Assembly (NCBI RefSeq): GCF_014385165.1
Contig: NZ_JACRTF010000001.1
Coordinates: 1,488,001 to 1,552,000 of the forward strand
Source: Jilunia laotingensis
Lineage (GTDB): Bacteria > Bacteroidota > Bacteroidia > Bacteroidales > Bacteroidaceae
DNA: 64,000 nucleotides
Reading direction: 5' to 3'
The stretch's first letter is position 1. Each line of letters starts with the position of its first letter. This document shows, piece after piece, positions 46,093 through 55,423 of the stretch. The notes beneath the pieces were generated by a model that made no database searches, had not been told where the DNA came from, and saw only the letters and a program-made list of their open reading frames with translations. The translations under genes and the position numbers were made by a program.

Positions 46093-48108
46093 ATGAATAC
46101 CAGAACTTCACTAATTATTTTCATAATAATAGGGAGCTGTTTTACTCCCTCTTTAGCAAGCGACCGTGTATATGTACAACGGGCTCCGTTATATCCCAAA
46201 CAATTTATATCCCTTCCTCTCGGTGCTATTCGTGCGGAAGGATGGCTGAAAGAGCAATTGATCCGCCAGAAAAACGGATTGACAGGACATTTGGACGAAA
46301 TATATGAATCGGTCATGGGTAGCCGGAACGGTTGGCTCGGTGGTGATGGGGATCAATGGGAGCGAGGGCCTTACTGGATCGATGGCTTGTTACCGTTAGC
46401 CTATATCCTTGATGATGATGAATTAAAGCAAAAAGCGCAAAAATGGATTGAATGGGCTATTCTAAGTCAACAACCGGATGGATATTTCGGACCAGCGAAA
46501 GACTATCCTAATAATGTTCCCGGATTACAACGCGATAATGCCAAGGACTGGTGGCCTAAAATGGTTGTTTTAAAAGTGCTGCAACAGTATTATATGGCAA
46601 CCGGAGATGAAAGAGTCATCACCGTGCTGACCAATTATTTTAAATACCAGCTGCGAGAACTGCCCGGCACTCCGTTGGATCATTGGACTTTCTGGGCTAA
46701 AGAACGTGGAGGAGATAATCTGCAAGTCATTCTGTGGCTCTATAATATCACTGGTGATCGTTTTCTGCTTGAATTGGCGGAGTTGCTCAATTCTCAAACG
46801 GTAGATTGGGCAGATCGAATAAATTCTCCCGAGTTCTTGCGTCCCTGGAGTACTCATTGCGTAAACATTGCACAGGGAATCAAGCAACCTGTCATTTATG
46901 CTCAGCTACATGATGTTGGCAAGGCTATGTTGGATTTGAAAAGAGGGTTGAACGTATTGCGCCGTACATACGGATTAGCCCATGGATTATGGGGAGCAGA
47001 TGAATGGCTTCATAATGCCAATCCTACTCAGGGTTCGGAATTATGTACCATTGCCGAAATGATGTTCTCTTTGGAGAGTATCATTGAAATTACCGGTGAT
47101 GTGGAATTTGCAGATTATCTGGAAAAGATCGCTTTTAACCCCCTTCCTGCACAGGTTACGGATGATTATGGGGCAAGGCAATATTTCCAACAAGCTAATC
47201 AGATAGAAGTTAGTCACAATCCTCGTAATTTTAATGTTTCCTATCATGGCTCTGCACAGTTGTTCGGAGTATTGACCGGTTTTCCTTGTTGTACAGCGAA
47301 CATGCATCAGGCATGGCCTAAGTTTGTGCAAAATCTCTGGTATGCTACACCGGATGAAGGATTGGCAGCCTTGATTTACTCCGCATCGACCGTTCATGCT
47401 GAAGTTGCCGGTGGAAAAGAAATCGTTATTTCGGAACAGACCGATTATCCTTTTGATGAATCCATTCGGTTAGCAATTACATTAAAAGAGAGTGAAGGGG
47501 TTGATTTCCCGCTTTATTTACGGATACCCGGTTGGTGTAAATCTCCTGAAATACGAGTGAACGGGGTTTTACAGAAGAATGTGAAACCGGCAGAGATTGT
47601 TTGCTTGAACCGGAAGTGGAAAAATGGTGATCGTGTAGAACTTATGTTTCCTATGATTGTATCCGTTGAACGCGGATATGAGAATTCTGCTTGGATAGAA
47701 CGTGGCCCGTTGGTATACGCATTGAAAATGAATGAGAAGTGGAAAAAATTCGGATCGGATAATAAGCCCGGAGAAATCTATTATGAAGTTAAGTCCGATT
47801 CACCGTGGAATTATGCTTTGTTGGAAGAGCATGTGTATGAGCCTGAGAAGGGATTTAAAGTCGAGAAAAATAAGAAAGGATTTATTTATCCCTGGAATCA
47901 GGAAAGTTGTCCGCTTTCCTTAAAAACGGAAGGCACACGTATCAAGGAGTGGAAAGAATACAATCATTCTGCAGGTCCATTGCCTTTCAGCCCATATTAC
48001 CAAATGAAGGATATTCATCCTGAAGAAATCACATTGATTCCTTACGGGTGTACTACTTTGAGAATTTCACAATTTCCGGTTTGGGGGCGTGGGTTCAGAA
48101 ACGATTAA
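46093..48108 (+). CDS. GH127-like (DUF1680) glycoside hydrolase, beta-L-arabinofuranosidase superfamily
   Basis: With ATG 46093 the protein has 671 residues and a signal peptide (MNTRTSLIIFIIIGSCFTPS; the cysteine may make it a lipoprotein). An (alpha/alpha)6 barrel follows, then a beta-sandwich. GH127 enzymes use a Glu/Cys zinc site. Here the likely ligands are in SELCTIAEMMFSLE and GFPCCTANMHQAWPKF. Known members release beta-L-arabinofuranose from plant glycans. The gene ends 12 bp before the hybrid sensor gene, so the two are probably one transcript. Confidence 0.87.
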   Translation: MNTRTSLIIFIIIGSCFTPSLASDRVYVQRAPLYPKQFISLPLGAIRAEGWLKEQLIRQKNGLTGHLDEIYESVMGSRNGWLGGDGDQWERGPYWIDGLLPLAYILDDDELKQKAQKWIEWAILSQQPDGYFGPAKDYPNNVPGLQRDNAKDWWPKMVVLKVLQQYYMATGDERVITVLTNYFKYQLRELPGTPLDHWTFWAKERGGDNLQVILWLYNITGDRFLLELAELLNSQTVDWADRINSPEFLRPWSTHCVNIAQGIKQPVIYAQLHDVGKAMLDLKRGLNVLRRTYGLAHGLWGADEWLHNANPTQGSELCTIAEMMFSLESIIEITGDVEFADYLEKIAFNPLPAQVTDDYGARQYFQQANQIEVSHNPRNFNVSYHGSAQLFGVLTGFPCCTANMHQAWPKFVQNLWYATPDEGLAALIYSASTVHAEVAGGKEIVISEQTDYPFDESIRLAITLKESEGVDFPLYLRIPGWCKSPEIRVNGVLQKNVKPAEIVCLNRKWKNGDRVELMFPMIVSVERGYENSAWIERGPLVYALKMNEKWKKFGSDNKPGEIYYEVKSDSPWNYALLEEHVYEPEKGFKVEKNKKGFIYPWNQESCPLSLKTEGTRIKEWKEYNHSAGPLPFSPYYQMKDIHPEEITLIPYGCTTLRISQFPVWGRGFRND

Positions 48109-48120
48109 AACAACCTAATT

Positions 48121-51100
48121 ATGATGGCTCTAAAAGTATTTATCCGTTTTGTCATTGTATGGGGAATCGCTCTGATGAGCGTGGTAAATACCCATGCCTC
48201 CGAGAATCTCATTTTTGAGCATTTCAATATGGAGAACGGCCTTTCCCAAAATACGATAAACAGTATCATTCAAGATGATTACGGTTTCATGTGGTTTGGT
48301 ACGAAAGACGGATTGAATCGCTTTGACGGGTTGACTTTTAAAGTTTATAGACACATCCCCAATGATTTGACCAGTTTGGGAAGTAGTTATATATTGTCTC
48401 TCTGTAAGGATACGGACGGTGTATTGTGGGTTGGTACCGATGTCGGTTTGTACGCCTATGATACGACCAATGACAATTTCCATCCTTTGTCTGATAAAGC
48501 TGCCGATGGCAAGAGTATTACGGAAAGGGTCAACGACATAAATGTGGATAAAAACGGGGATATTTGGTTGACGGCAGGACCACAAGGTGTTTTTAAATAC
48601 AGCAAGGCTGAAAACCGTTTATATCATTATGATCTGAATGACCATGTATATGCGCAATGCCTTGAAATGGACGACAAAGGGCGCATATGGGTAGGAGCGT
48701 TGAATGGAGGTTTGTTCCTTTATAACCATCTCCGGAAACAGTTTGAGAAGATGGAAACAAAAGGATTCGATCTGAGCCAATGCAATACCAATGTTTTATT
48801 GTGTAGTGATAACAGGATGTATGTAGGTACTACTGAACTGGGACTCTTAGTCTTGACGGAGGATGGTACTTTGATGACCGTTGAAAATAAGAATAAAGAA
48901 TTAAACCTGAACGCTTCCTTAATCCATTCCATCGAACGTAAGTCATCGTCCGAGATATTGATTGGGACTGAGATCGGTTTGGTCTTATACAATGAAATTT
49001 CAAAAGAGACCATACGTTATTATCATCAGGTTTCCAATTCCCGTTCCATATCCGATAGTGCCATCTATTCCATTTATAAAGACAGGGAAAAAGGGATTTG
49101 GCTGGGGACTTATTTTGATGGTATAAACTATTTGCCTTACCAGTTCAGCCCTTTTATGCAATATTATCCTCAACAAGATTATTTATCCATATCGGGTGAA
49201 CGAATAAGGGAAATGTGCCAGGACGGAATGGGACGTATTTGGATCGGGTCGGAAGATAACGGTCTTTCCTGTTTCGATACGAAAACCAAAAAGTTTATCA
49301 GTTATAAACAGCAGCGAATAGGTGCGTTTCCGAATCTGCTCAATGTGCATGGACTGGCTTGTGACGATCGTTACCTGTGGATAGGGTATTATAACGGAGG
49401 AATCGACCGTTATGATCTGCTGACCGGAGAATTGCGATATATGTCCCTTTCTGAAAAAATCGGTTGTAAGGTCAACGAGGATGTGTTTTCCTTATATTGT
49501 TCCCAAGCAGATCGTAAATTGTGGATTGGAACTGTTCGGGGGGTGTATACGTATGATATCATGGAAGATAAAATGACATGCATTCACGAATTGGGTAATA
49601 TATTTGTTTATGATATCAAGCAAGATAAGAATGGATGTTTTTGGTTTGCAACGCTTGGATCGGGGGTGATTTGTTATCATCCAGAAACCCAAAAACGGAC
49701 ATCCTATGTTTATAATGAGAAAGATGATCATAGTCTTCCCTCCAACAAAGTGTTGAGTACACATATTTCGTCTACGGGCGAAGTGTGGTTTACTACTGAA
49801 GGAGGAGGTATATGCCGTTACGATCGTAAGAAAGATAACTTCATCCGTTTTAATGAAAGAAACGGATTACCCAACGGTGTCGCTTATCAGATTGTTGAGG
49901 ATTCTGAGACTAATTTCTGGTTTGGCACGAACAATGGTTTGGTAAAGTTGGATACGAAAACGGGAGACGTACAAACCTATACACATAATAACGGGCTTAT
50001 ATCCAATCAGTTTAATTATAAATCGGGATTGATAGATGCCAATGGCGTAATCTATTTCGGTATGGTAAAAGGTATGATTGCATTTGATCCCAGGACTTTT
50101 GTGGAGAACAATTATAAACCTACCGTGGCACTTACTTCGTTTTCACTGTTCAATGAAGAGGTAAAAATAGGTTCTGATTCCCCTTTGAAACAATCCATCA
50201 ACACTACTGGGTCGATAACATTACAACATGATCAGTCGACTTTCGCATTCGAGTTTGTCGTATTGAGCTTCTCCTCACCGAAACAAAACCGGTATGCCTA
50301 TAAAATGGAGGGTCTGGATAAAGAATGGAATTTATTGGATCGCAATAACCGGATATTTTATTCTAATTTGCCTCCGGGGGATTATGTTTTCAAAGTGAAG
50401 GGTGCGAATAGTTATGGAATCTGGAGCGAAGTCGAAAAGAGCCTTGATATACATATATTACCTCCGTTTTATTTGTCTCGGACTGCTCGGATATGCTATT
50501 GGTTGTTCGGTGTTCTTTTTCTCTGTGGCATGTACATATTGTTGCGGAAAAGATTCATCAATAAACATAAGAAACAGATTGCCGCCATCGAAAAGGAAAA
50601 GGAACAGGAAGCCATTGAAGCTAAAATTGATTTCTTTACGAACGTGACTCACGAGATACGTACACCGCTTACATTGATCAGTTCCCCGTTGGAGTATCTG
50701 CTTGAAGATAAGGATCTGAAAGATAATGTCCGTGAAAATCTCATGGTAATGCAACAGAACACAAGACGGCTCTTGCAGTTGTCCAATCAACTGCTCGACT
50801 TCCAGCGAATAGAGAATAAAGGACTTAAACTTTATTTTGCCGATACGAACATTTCACAGATTTTGAGTGATACTTATAACCGCTTTCTGCCTACAGCCCG
50901 GCAACGCTCACTCGACTGTTCGCTGGATATCCCCGATGAACCTGTTTGGGCTAAAGTCGATTGCGAGGCATTCGTGAAAATAGTCAGTAATCTGCTTGTC
51001 AATGCTATTAAATATACCTTCACCTATATAAAAGTAGAACTGAAGTTAACGGAGAAAGCCGATGCGTTCCTTCTGATAGTTGAGAATGACGGTCATTTGA

Positions 51101-52179
51101 TCGGAGAGAATCTGAAAGAGAAAATATTCGAACCTTTTTATCAGATTAAGGATGGAGAAAAAGGCTATGCGGGCAATGGTAGCGGCTTGGGATTACCTTT
51201 GGCAAAAGGGCTCGCCCAGATGCATGACGGCAGTTTGATTTATCAGGTTTCACCGGATGGAGCTGCCAACCGGTTTATACTTTCGCTTCCCCTGAAAGTA
51301 GACGAGAAAAGAGTATCTGACTCCGAACAGGATGTTGAAACAGAAGCCGGGGCGAATGAAAACAACGAATCTACTATGGTTGATTCTGTTCCGACTAAGG
51401 AAGGGAGTACTATCTTACTGGTTGAAGATAATATAGATTTGTTAGAGTTGATGACAAAATGGTTGAGTCCCGATTATACCATAATAAAGGCTGTGAACGG
51501 ATTGGTCGCTTTGCAACAACTTGAGAATAAAGATGTAGATTTGATCGTCAGTGATATTATGATGCCAGAACTTGACGGTTTGGGACTGTTGAAGGAGGTG
51601 AGGTCGAATTATAAATTCAGCCATATTCCGGTTATCTTTCTTACGGCAAAGAATAATTTAAATTCTAAAATAGAGTCGTTGGACTCAGGCGCAGACGCTT
51701 ATATTGAGAAACCATTTTCATTTTCTTTCTTGAAAGCACAAATTGCCAATCTGCTGGAGAAAAGAAAAGAGGTGAAACGTCTGTTCAGCCTGTACCCCAT
51801 CGATGCGATTAACTCGATGGCCTTCAACGATACTGACCAGAAATTCTTGGCGGAGGTAAATCAGATTATCGAAAATAATATAGATAATCCGGAATTAAAC
51901 ATTGATTTGCTTTCGGGAGAGCTGGGACTGAGCCGTTCTACCTTAAACCGGAAGTTTAAGGGTATTTCCGAATTGTCTCCCAATGAATACATACGTTTAT
52001 ACCGTTTGAAGAAAGCTGCTGCTTACCTGAAATCCGGGAAATACCGTATAAATGAGATCGTATTCTTGACCGGATTCAGTACATCGTCATATTTTGCCAA
52101 ATGTTTTCAGAAACAATTCGGGGTGTTGCCCAAAGAGTACATCAATATTTGTAAGGACGAAAATGAGCAAAAACAGTGA
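48121..52179 (+). CDS. Hybrid two-component system sensor/regulator (HTCS) of the polysaccharide locus
   Basis: This 1352-residue protein has a periplasmic sensor of two beta-propellers (Reg_prop repeats, about residues 25-700, for example GFMWFGTKDGLNRFDG) and a Y_Y_Y domain (to about 780). A membrane segment near 785-805 follows. The histidine kinase has phospho-acceptor His844 in FFTNVTHEIRTPLTLI, and an ATPase domain with GNGSGLGLPLAKGLAQMHDG. The receiver domain has Asp1145 in LIVSDIMMPELDG. A C-terminal AraC-type helix-turn-helix contains NIDLLSGELGLSRSTLNRKF. HTCS proteins sense an oligosaccharide in the periplasm and activate their susC operon. A likely target is the direct repeat at 52243-52275. 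Confidence 0.96.
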   Translation: MMALKVFIRFVIVWGIALMSVVNTHASENLIFEHFNMENGLSQNTINSIIQDDYGFMWFGTKDGLNRFDGLTFKVYRHIPNDLTSLGSSYILSLCKDTDGVLWVGTDVGLYAYDTTNDNFHPLSDKAADGKSITERVNDINVDKNGDIWLTAGPQGVFKYSKAENRLYHYDLNDHVYAQCLEMDDKGRIWVGALNGGLFLYNHLRKQFEKMETKGFDLSQCNTNVLLCSDNRMYVGTTELGLLVLTEDGTLMTVENKNKELNLNASLIHSIERKSSSEILIGTEIGLVLYNEISKETIRYYHQVSNSRSISDSAIYSIYKDREKGIWLGTYFDGINYLPYQFSPFMQYYPQQDYLSISGERIREMCQDGMGRIWIGSEDNGLSCFDTKTKKFISYKQQRIGAFPNLLNVHGLACDDRYLWIGYYNGGIDRYDLLTGELRYMSLSEKIGCKVNEDVFSLYCSQADRKLWIGTVRGVYTYDIMEDKMTCIHELGNIFVYDIKQDKNGCFWFATLGSGVICYHPETQKRTSYVYNEKDDHSLPSNKVLSTHISSTGEVWFTTEGGGICRYDRKKDNFIRFNERNGLPNGVAYQIVEDSETNFWFGTNNGLVKLDTKTGDVQTYTHNNGLISNQFNYKSGLIDANGVIYFGMVKGMIAFDPRTFVENNYKPTVALTSFSLFNEEVKIGSDSPLKQSINTTGSITLQHDQSTFAFEFVVLSFSSPKQNRYAYKMEGLDKEWNLLDRNNRIFYSNLPPGDYVFKVKGANSYGIWSEVEKSLDIHILPPFYLSRTARICYWLFGVLFLCGMYILLRKRFINKHKKQIAAIEKEKEQEAIEAKIDFFTNVTHEIRTPLTLISSPLEYLLEDKDLKDNVRENLMVMQQNTRRLLQLSNQLLDFQRIENKGLKLYFADTNISQILSDTYNRFLPTARQRSLDCSLDIPDEPVWAKVDCEAFVKIVSNLLVNAIKYTFTYIKVELKLTEKADAFLLIVENDGHLIGENLKEKIFEPFYQIKDGEKGYAGNGSGLGLPLAKGLAQMHDGSLIYQVSPDGAANRFILSLPLKVDEKRVSDSEQDVETEAGANENNESTMVDSVPTKEGSTILLVEDNIDLLELMTKWLSPDYTIIKAVNGLVALQQLENKDVDLIVSDIMMPELDGLGLLKEVRSNYKFSHIPVIFLTAKNNLNSKIESLDSGADAYIEKPFSFSFLKAQIANLLEKRKEVKRLFSLYPIDAINSMAFNDTDQKFLAEVNQIIENNIDNPELNIDLLSGELGLSRSTLNRKFKGISELSPNEYIRLYRLKKAAAYLKSGKYRINEIVFLTGFSTSSYFAKCFQKQFGVLPKEYINICKDENEQKQ

Positions 52180-52242
52180 TTATTTTCCGATGCATTTACT
52201 TTTTTGTTTTATGGTCTGAAAGTGTCCTTTAAACCATGTCAA

Positions 52243-52275
52243 TGAGCCGTTTTTGCTTTATTTTGAGCCGTTTTT
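52243..52275 (+). promoter_or_regulatory. Candidate HTCS operator: direct repeat upstream of susC
   Basis: TGAGCCGTTTTT occurs at 52243-52254 and 52264-52275, 21 bp apart (two helical turns). It ends 25 bp before the TACATTTG -7 box, the usual position for an AraC-type activator. The protein-site match is inferred. Confidence 0.65.
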
Positions 52276-52300
52276 CGCGTCCGAAATAATCCCCATAACC

Positions 52301-52308
52301 TACATTTG
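52301..52308 (+). promoter_or_regulatory. -7 box of the susC operon promoter
   Basis: TACATTTG matches TAnnTTTG; the -33 position has no TTTG, consistent with activator dependence. Start expected near 52315, leader about 66 nt. Confidence 0.6.
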
Positions 52309-52380
52309 TGACAAGCAAAGAATAATTTGTGAAGTAGTTATCCTATTCATTAAATATCAAACTTGTTTAATTAAAATTGA

Positions 52381-55300
52381 ATGCTGATGAAAAATTCAAA
52401 GGTAAAAGCATGGAAGATGATAGCATTGCTATTGGGGCTTTTCTTAAGTTCGCATATGTACGCGGACAATATTAAAGGAAAAATTTTAGATGAAGCGGGC
52501 GAGCCGGTTATCGGTGCAAATGTTATTAAGAAGAATTCTACGCTGGGTACTATTACTGATTTGAATGGTACTTTTTCTATTGAAGCGGTAAAAGGGGATG
52601 TTTTACAAGTCACTTATTTAGGCTATATTCCGGTCGAAATAACTGTCGATGGCAAACCTATCTTGGTAACTTTGCACGAAGATGTGACAGGATTGGATGA
52701 AGTGGTAGTGGTCGGGTACGGATCTATTGAGAAGAAGAAGCTGACAAGTGCTATCGCAAGCGTCAAGTCCGATGACTTTCTCGCCGGAAGTGTGAAGGAT
52801 GCCGGCCAGTTGATACAAGGAAAGATTGCCGGACTGAACATCAGTACACCGAGCGGTGACCCGGTTGGTGGTGTGGAGATTGTGCTTCGTGGTACGAATT
52901 CTCTAAAAGCGGGAAGCGCACCGTTGATACTTATCGATGGAGTTCCCGGTGACCTGAAATTGGTTTCACCGGATAATATCGCTTCCATCGATGTCTTGAA
53001 AGACGGTTCGGCCGCTGCTATTTACGGTACACGTGCAAACAACGGTGTGATACTTGTAACGACCAAACAGGCTGCTACCGGCAAAACCTCGATTAGCTAT
53101 AACGGCTACATAACCACCGAACAGATTGCTCGTACACCGGAAGTGCTTACTGCTGCCGAGTATCGTAATCTTTTGAATAACGGAAGCGGATATATTGAAG
53201 AGAATTCGGACTACGGTTCTTCAACCGATTGGTTGGATGAGATTACCCGCACTCCCATTTCCCATTATCATAGTTTAAGTCTGAACTGGGGAAATGAAAA
53301 GACAAACGTATATGCTAATATCTCAGTAAAGGATGCAAAGGGAGTTTTCTTGAATTCCGATAAACAAGATTTCTCCGGTAAACTGACAGTCAATCACACG
53401 GCTTTTGACGGGTTGCTCAAATTTAATTTGAACACTATCTTGAGCAAACAAGATTACACCATCACTGCCGATGGAGATGCCAGTTTTAATTCCTATGCTT
53501 ATAACATGGCGTTGACCGCTAATCCAACAGCACCGGTCAGAATGGAAGACGGGCAATGGTGTCAACCCAAGTTCTTGGGAGTAGATATCGGTACTTGGGA
53601 GAATCCTTTGGCATTGCTGAAAGAGCGGAAAGGAAATAATGACAACTTCACAGGCCGTATTTATGGTAATATCACGTTTACGCCGATAGCTGAACTGAAA
53701 TTTAATTTGTTAATGTCCTACCAACGTTATAACCAGACTCGCGGGTATGCCCAGTCTTCAAGGGACATCAGTAACACGGTGTATTCCGCCACTCCATTGT
53801 TCGCTTCCCGAGCTGCCACACAAAGTGAAGATGCCATGCTCGAGTTTACCGGACAGTTTGACAAAACGTTCAACGAACACCAGTTATCAGTACTGGGCGG
53901 ATATAGTTATATCCGCAATGAATGGGAACATTTCTGGATGAACAATTACGATTTTCCGTCCGATCAGTTGACTTATCATAATATGGGAATGGGGTCTGCT
54001 TTGAAAGACGGTAAGGCAGGTATGTATAGCAATAAGACTTCCGGAAACCTGATCGGATTCTTTGCCCGGGTGAACTATAACTATAAAGAGAAATATATGC
54101 TCACCGCCAGTGTGCGTTATGAAGGCGATTCCAAGTTCGTGGGTTCCAATCAGGAATGGGGTTTGTTTCCTTCCGTCAGTGCTGCCTGGAGAATCAGTAA
54201 GGAATCATTCATGGAGAATCTTACTTTTATTGATGACCTGAAACTGCGTGCAGGATACGGTGTAACAGGTATTTCTCCTTCTCAATACTATCAGACCATT
54301 TCACGCCTGAAATATTTAGGTACCGGAAATTCATTCTACTATGACGGTGAATGGGTCACTCCTCTCGGCCCGGCAAACAATGTAAATACTAAGTTTACTT
54401 GGGAGAAGAAACACGAATACAACGCAGGATTGGATTTCTCACTGCTGAAAGGGCGCATTTCCGGTTCGGTGGATTATTATAACCGTGTGACGAGCGATTT
54501 GCTTTGGGATTTCAGCGTACCGGTTCCGCCTAATGTTTACGGGACGACTACTGCCAATATCGGTAAGATACGTAATTCGGGAATTGAGGTCATGATATCC
54601 GGGATACCCGTCAAAACAAGGAACTTTTCGTGGACACCGGCTGTGACTTTCTCCTACAATACGAATAAGTTGTCGTCGCTCGATTATGCACAGTATAACG
54701 TGGAGAATCCCCGTGATTACTTTTTCACTAATGCCGAAGAAGGGTCGTATACATGCACCCACCGTATAAAAGTTGGAGAACCTATCGGACAAATCTGGGG
54801 ATACAAGGTAGTGGGGATTAGCGAAGAAGGGAAGTGGCTGTTTGACGATCCTACTAATCCCGGTGGAACATTTACAACGGATGATAGTGGCATCACTGTC
54901 GAGAGTCATGGACAAGTATTAGGGAACAGTTTGCCCAAATATTACTTGGGATTCAATAACCGGTTTACATTCAAGAACTTTGACTTGAGCATTATGATGC
55001 GTGGAGCATTTGATTATAGCATTATCAACCAGTTCCGCCTGCGTAATGAAAATGTAAGCAACCGCCGTTCGAACAACAAACCTGTGTCTGCTTTCGATCC
55101 TGTATTCGGTGTTTCAGTGAATAAGAACCCGGTTGAGAAGATCACCAGTTATTATGTGGAAAAGGGCGATTTCTGGAAGATAGATAATATCACTTTGGGT
55201 TATACATTCTCTACTCCGAAAGTGAAGTACTTGGAATCGTTCCGTTTGTATGCCACCGTTAATAACGCCTTTATATTCACAGGCTACTCGGGCAACGATC

Positions 55301-55401
55301 CTGAATCTGCGTCACGTGTCGGGCTGAATCCCGGAATGGATTATATGAACCAGTATCCTACTACACGGATCTATACATTGGGCGTAAACTTAAATTTCTA
55401 A
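52381..55401 (+). CDS. SusC/RagA family TonB-linked outer membrane transporter
   Basis: This 1006-residue protein has a signal peptide (ending HMYAD), a carboxypeptidase-regulatory-like domain (KGKILDEAGEPVIGANVIKK) and the plug region with GLDEVVVVGYGSIEKKKL and SAAAIYGTRANNGVILVTTK. A 22-strand-type beta-barrel follows, ending TLGVNLNF with a terminal phenylalanine. It imports oligosaccharides across the outer membrane with the SusD partner, driven by TonB. A start at ATG 52387 (MKNSKVKAW) is equally possible. It is 22 bp upstream of susD and preceded by the operator and -7 box. Confidence 0.96.
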   Translation: MLMKNSKVKAWKMIALLLGLFLSSHMYADNIKGKILDEAGEPVIGANVIKKNSTLGTITDLNGTFSIEAVKGDVLQVTYLGYIPVEITVDGKPILVTLHEDVTGLDEVVVVGYGSIEKKKLTSAIASVKSDDFLAGSVKDAGQLIQGKIAGLNISTPSGDPVGGVEIVLRGTNSLKAGSAPLILIDGVPGDLKLVSPDNIASIDVLKDGSAAAIYGTRANNGVILVTTKQAATGKTSISYNGYITTEQIARTPEVLTAAEYRNLLNNGSGYIEENSDYGSSTDWLDEITRTPISHYHSLSLNWGNEKTNVYANISVKDAKGVFLNSDKQDFSGKLTVNHTAFDGLLKFNLNTILSKQDYTITADGDASFNSYAYNMALTANPTAPVRMEDGQWCQPKFLGVDIGTWENPLALLKERKGNNDNFTGRIYGNITFTPIAELKFNLLMSYQRYNQTRGYAQSSRDISNTVYSATPLFASRAATQSEDAMLEFTGQFDKTFNEHQLSVLGGYSYIRNEWEHFWMNNYDFPSDQLTYHNMGMGSALKDGKAGMYSNKTSGNLIGFFARVNYNYKEKYMLTASVRYEGDSKFVGSNQEWGLFPSVSAAWRISKESFMENLTFIDDLKLRAGYGVTGISPSQYYQTISRLKYLGTGNSFYYDGEWVTPLGPANNVNTKFTWEKKHEYNAGLDFSLLKGRISGSVDYYNRVTSDLLWDFSVPVPPNVYGTTTANIGKIRNSGIEVMISGIPVKTRNFSWTPAVTFSYNTNKLSSLDYAQYNVENPRDYFFTNAEEGSYTCTHRIKVGEPIGQIWGYKVVGISEEGKWLFDDPTNPGGTFTTDDSGITVESHGQVLGNSLPKYYLGFNNRFTFKNFDLSIMMRGAFDYSIINQFRLRNENVSNRRSNNKPVSAFDPVFGVSVNKNPVEKITSYYVEKGDFWKIDNITLGYTFSTPKVKYLESFRLYATVNNAFIFTGYSGNDPESASRVGLNPGMDYMNQYPTTRIYTLGVNLNF

Positions 55402-55423
55402 CTATAAAAACTACCGATTAGAT

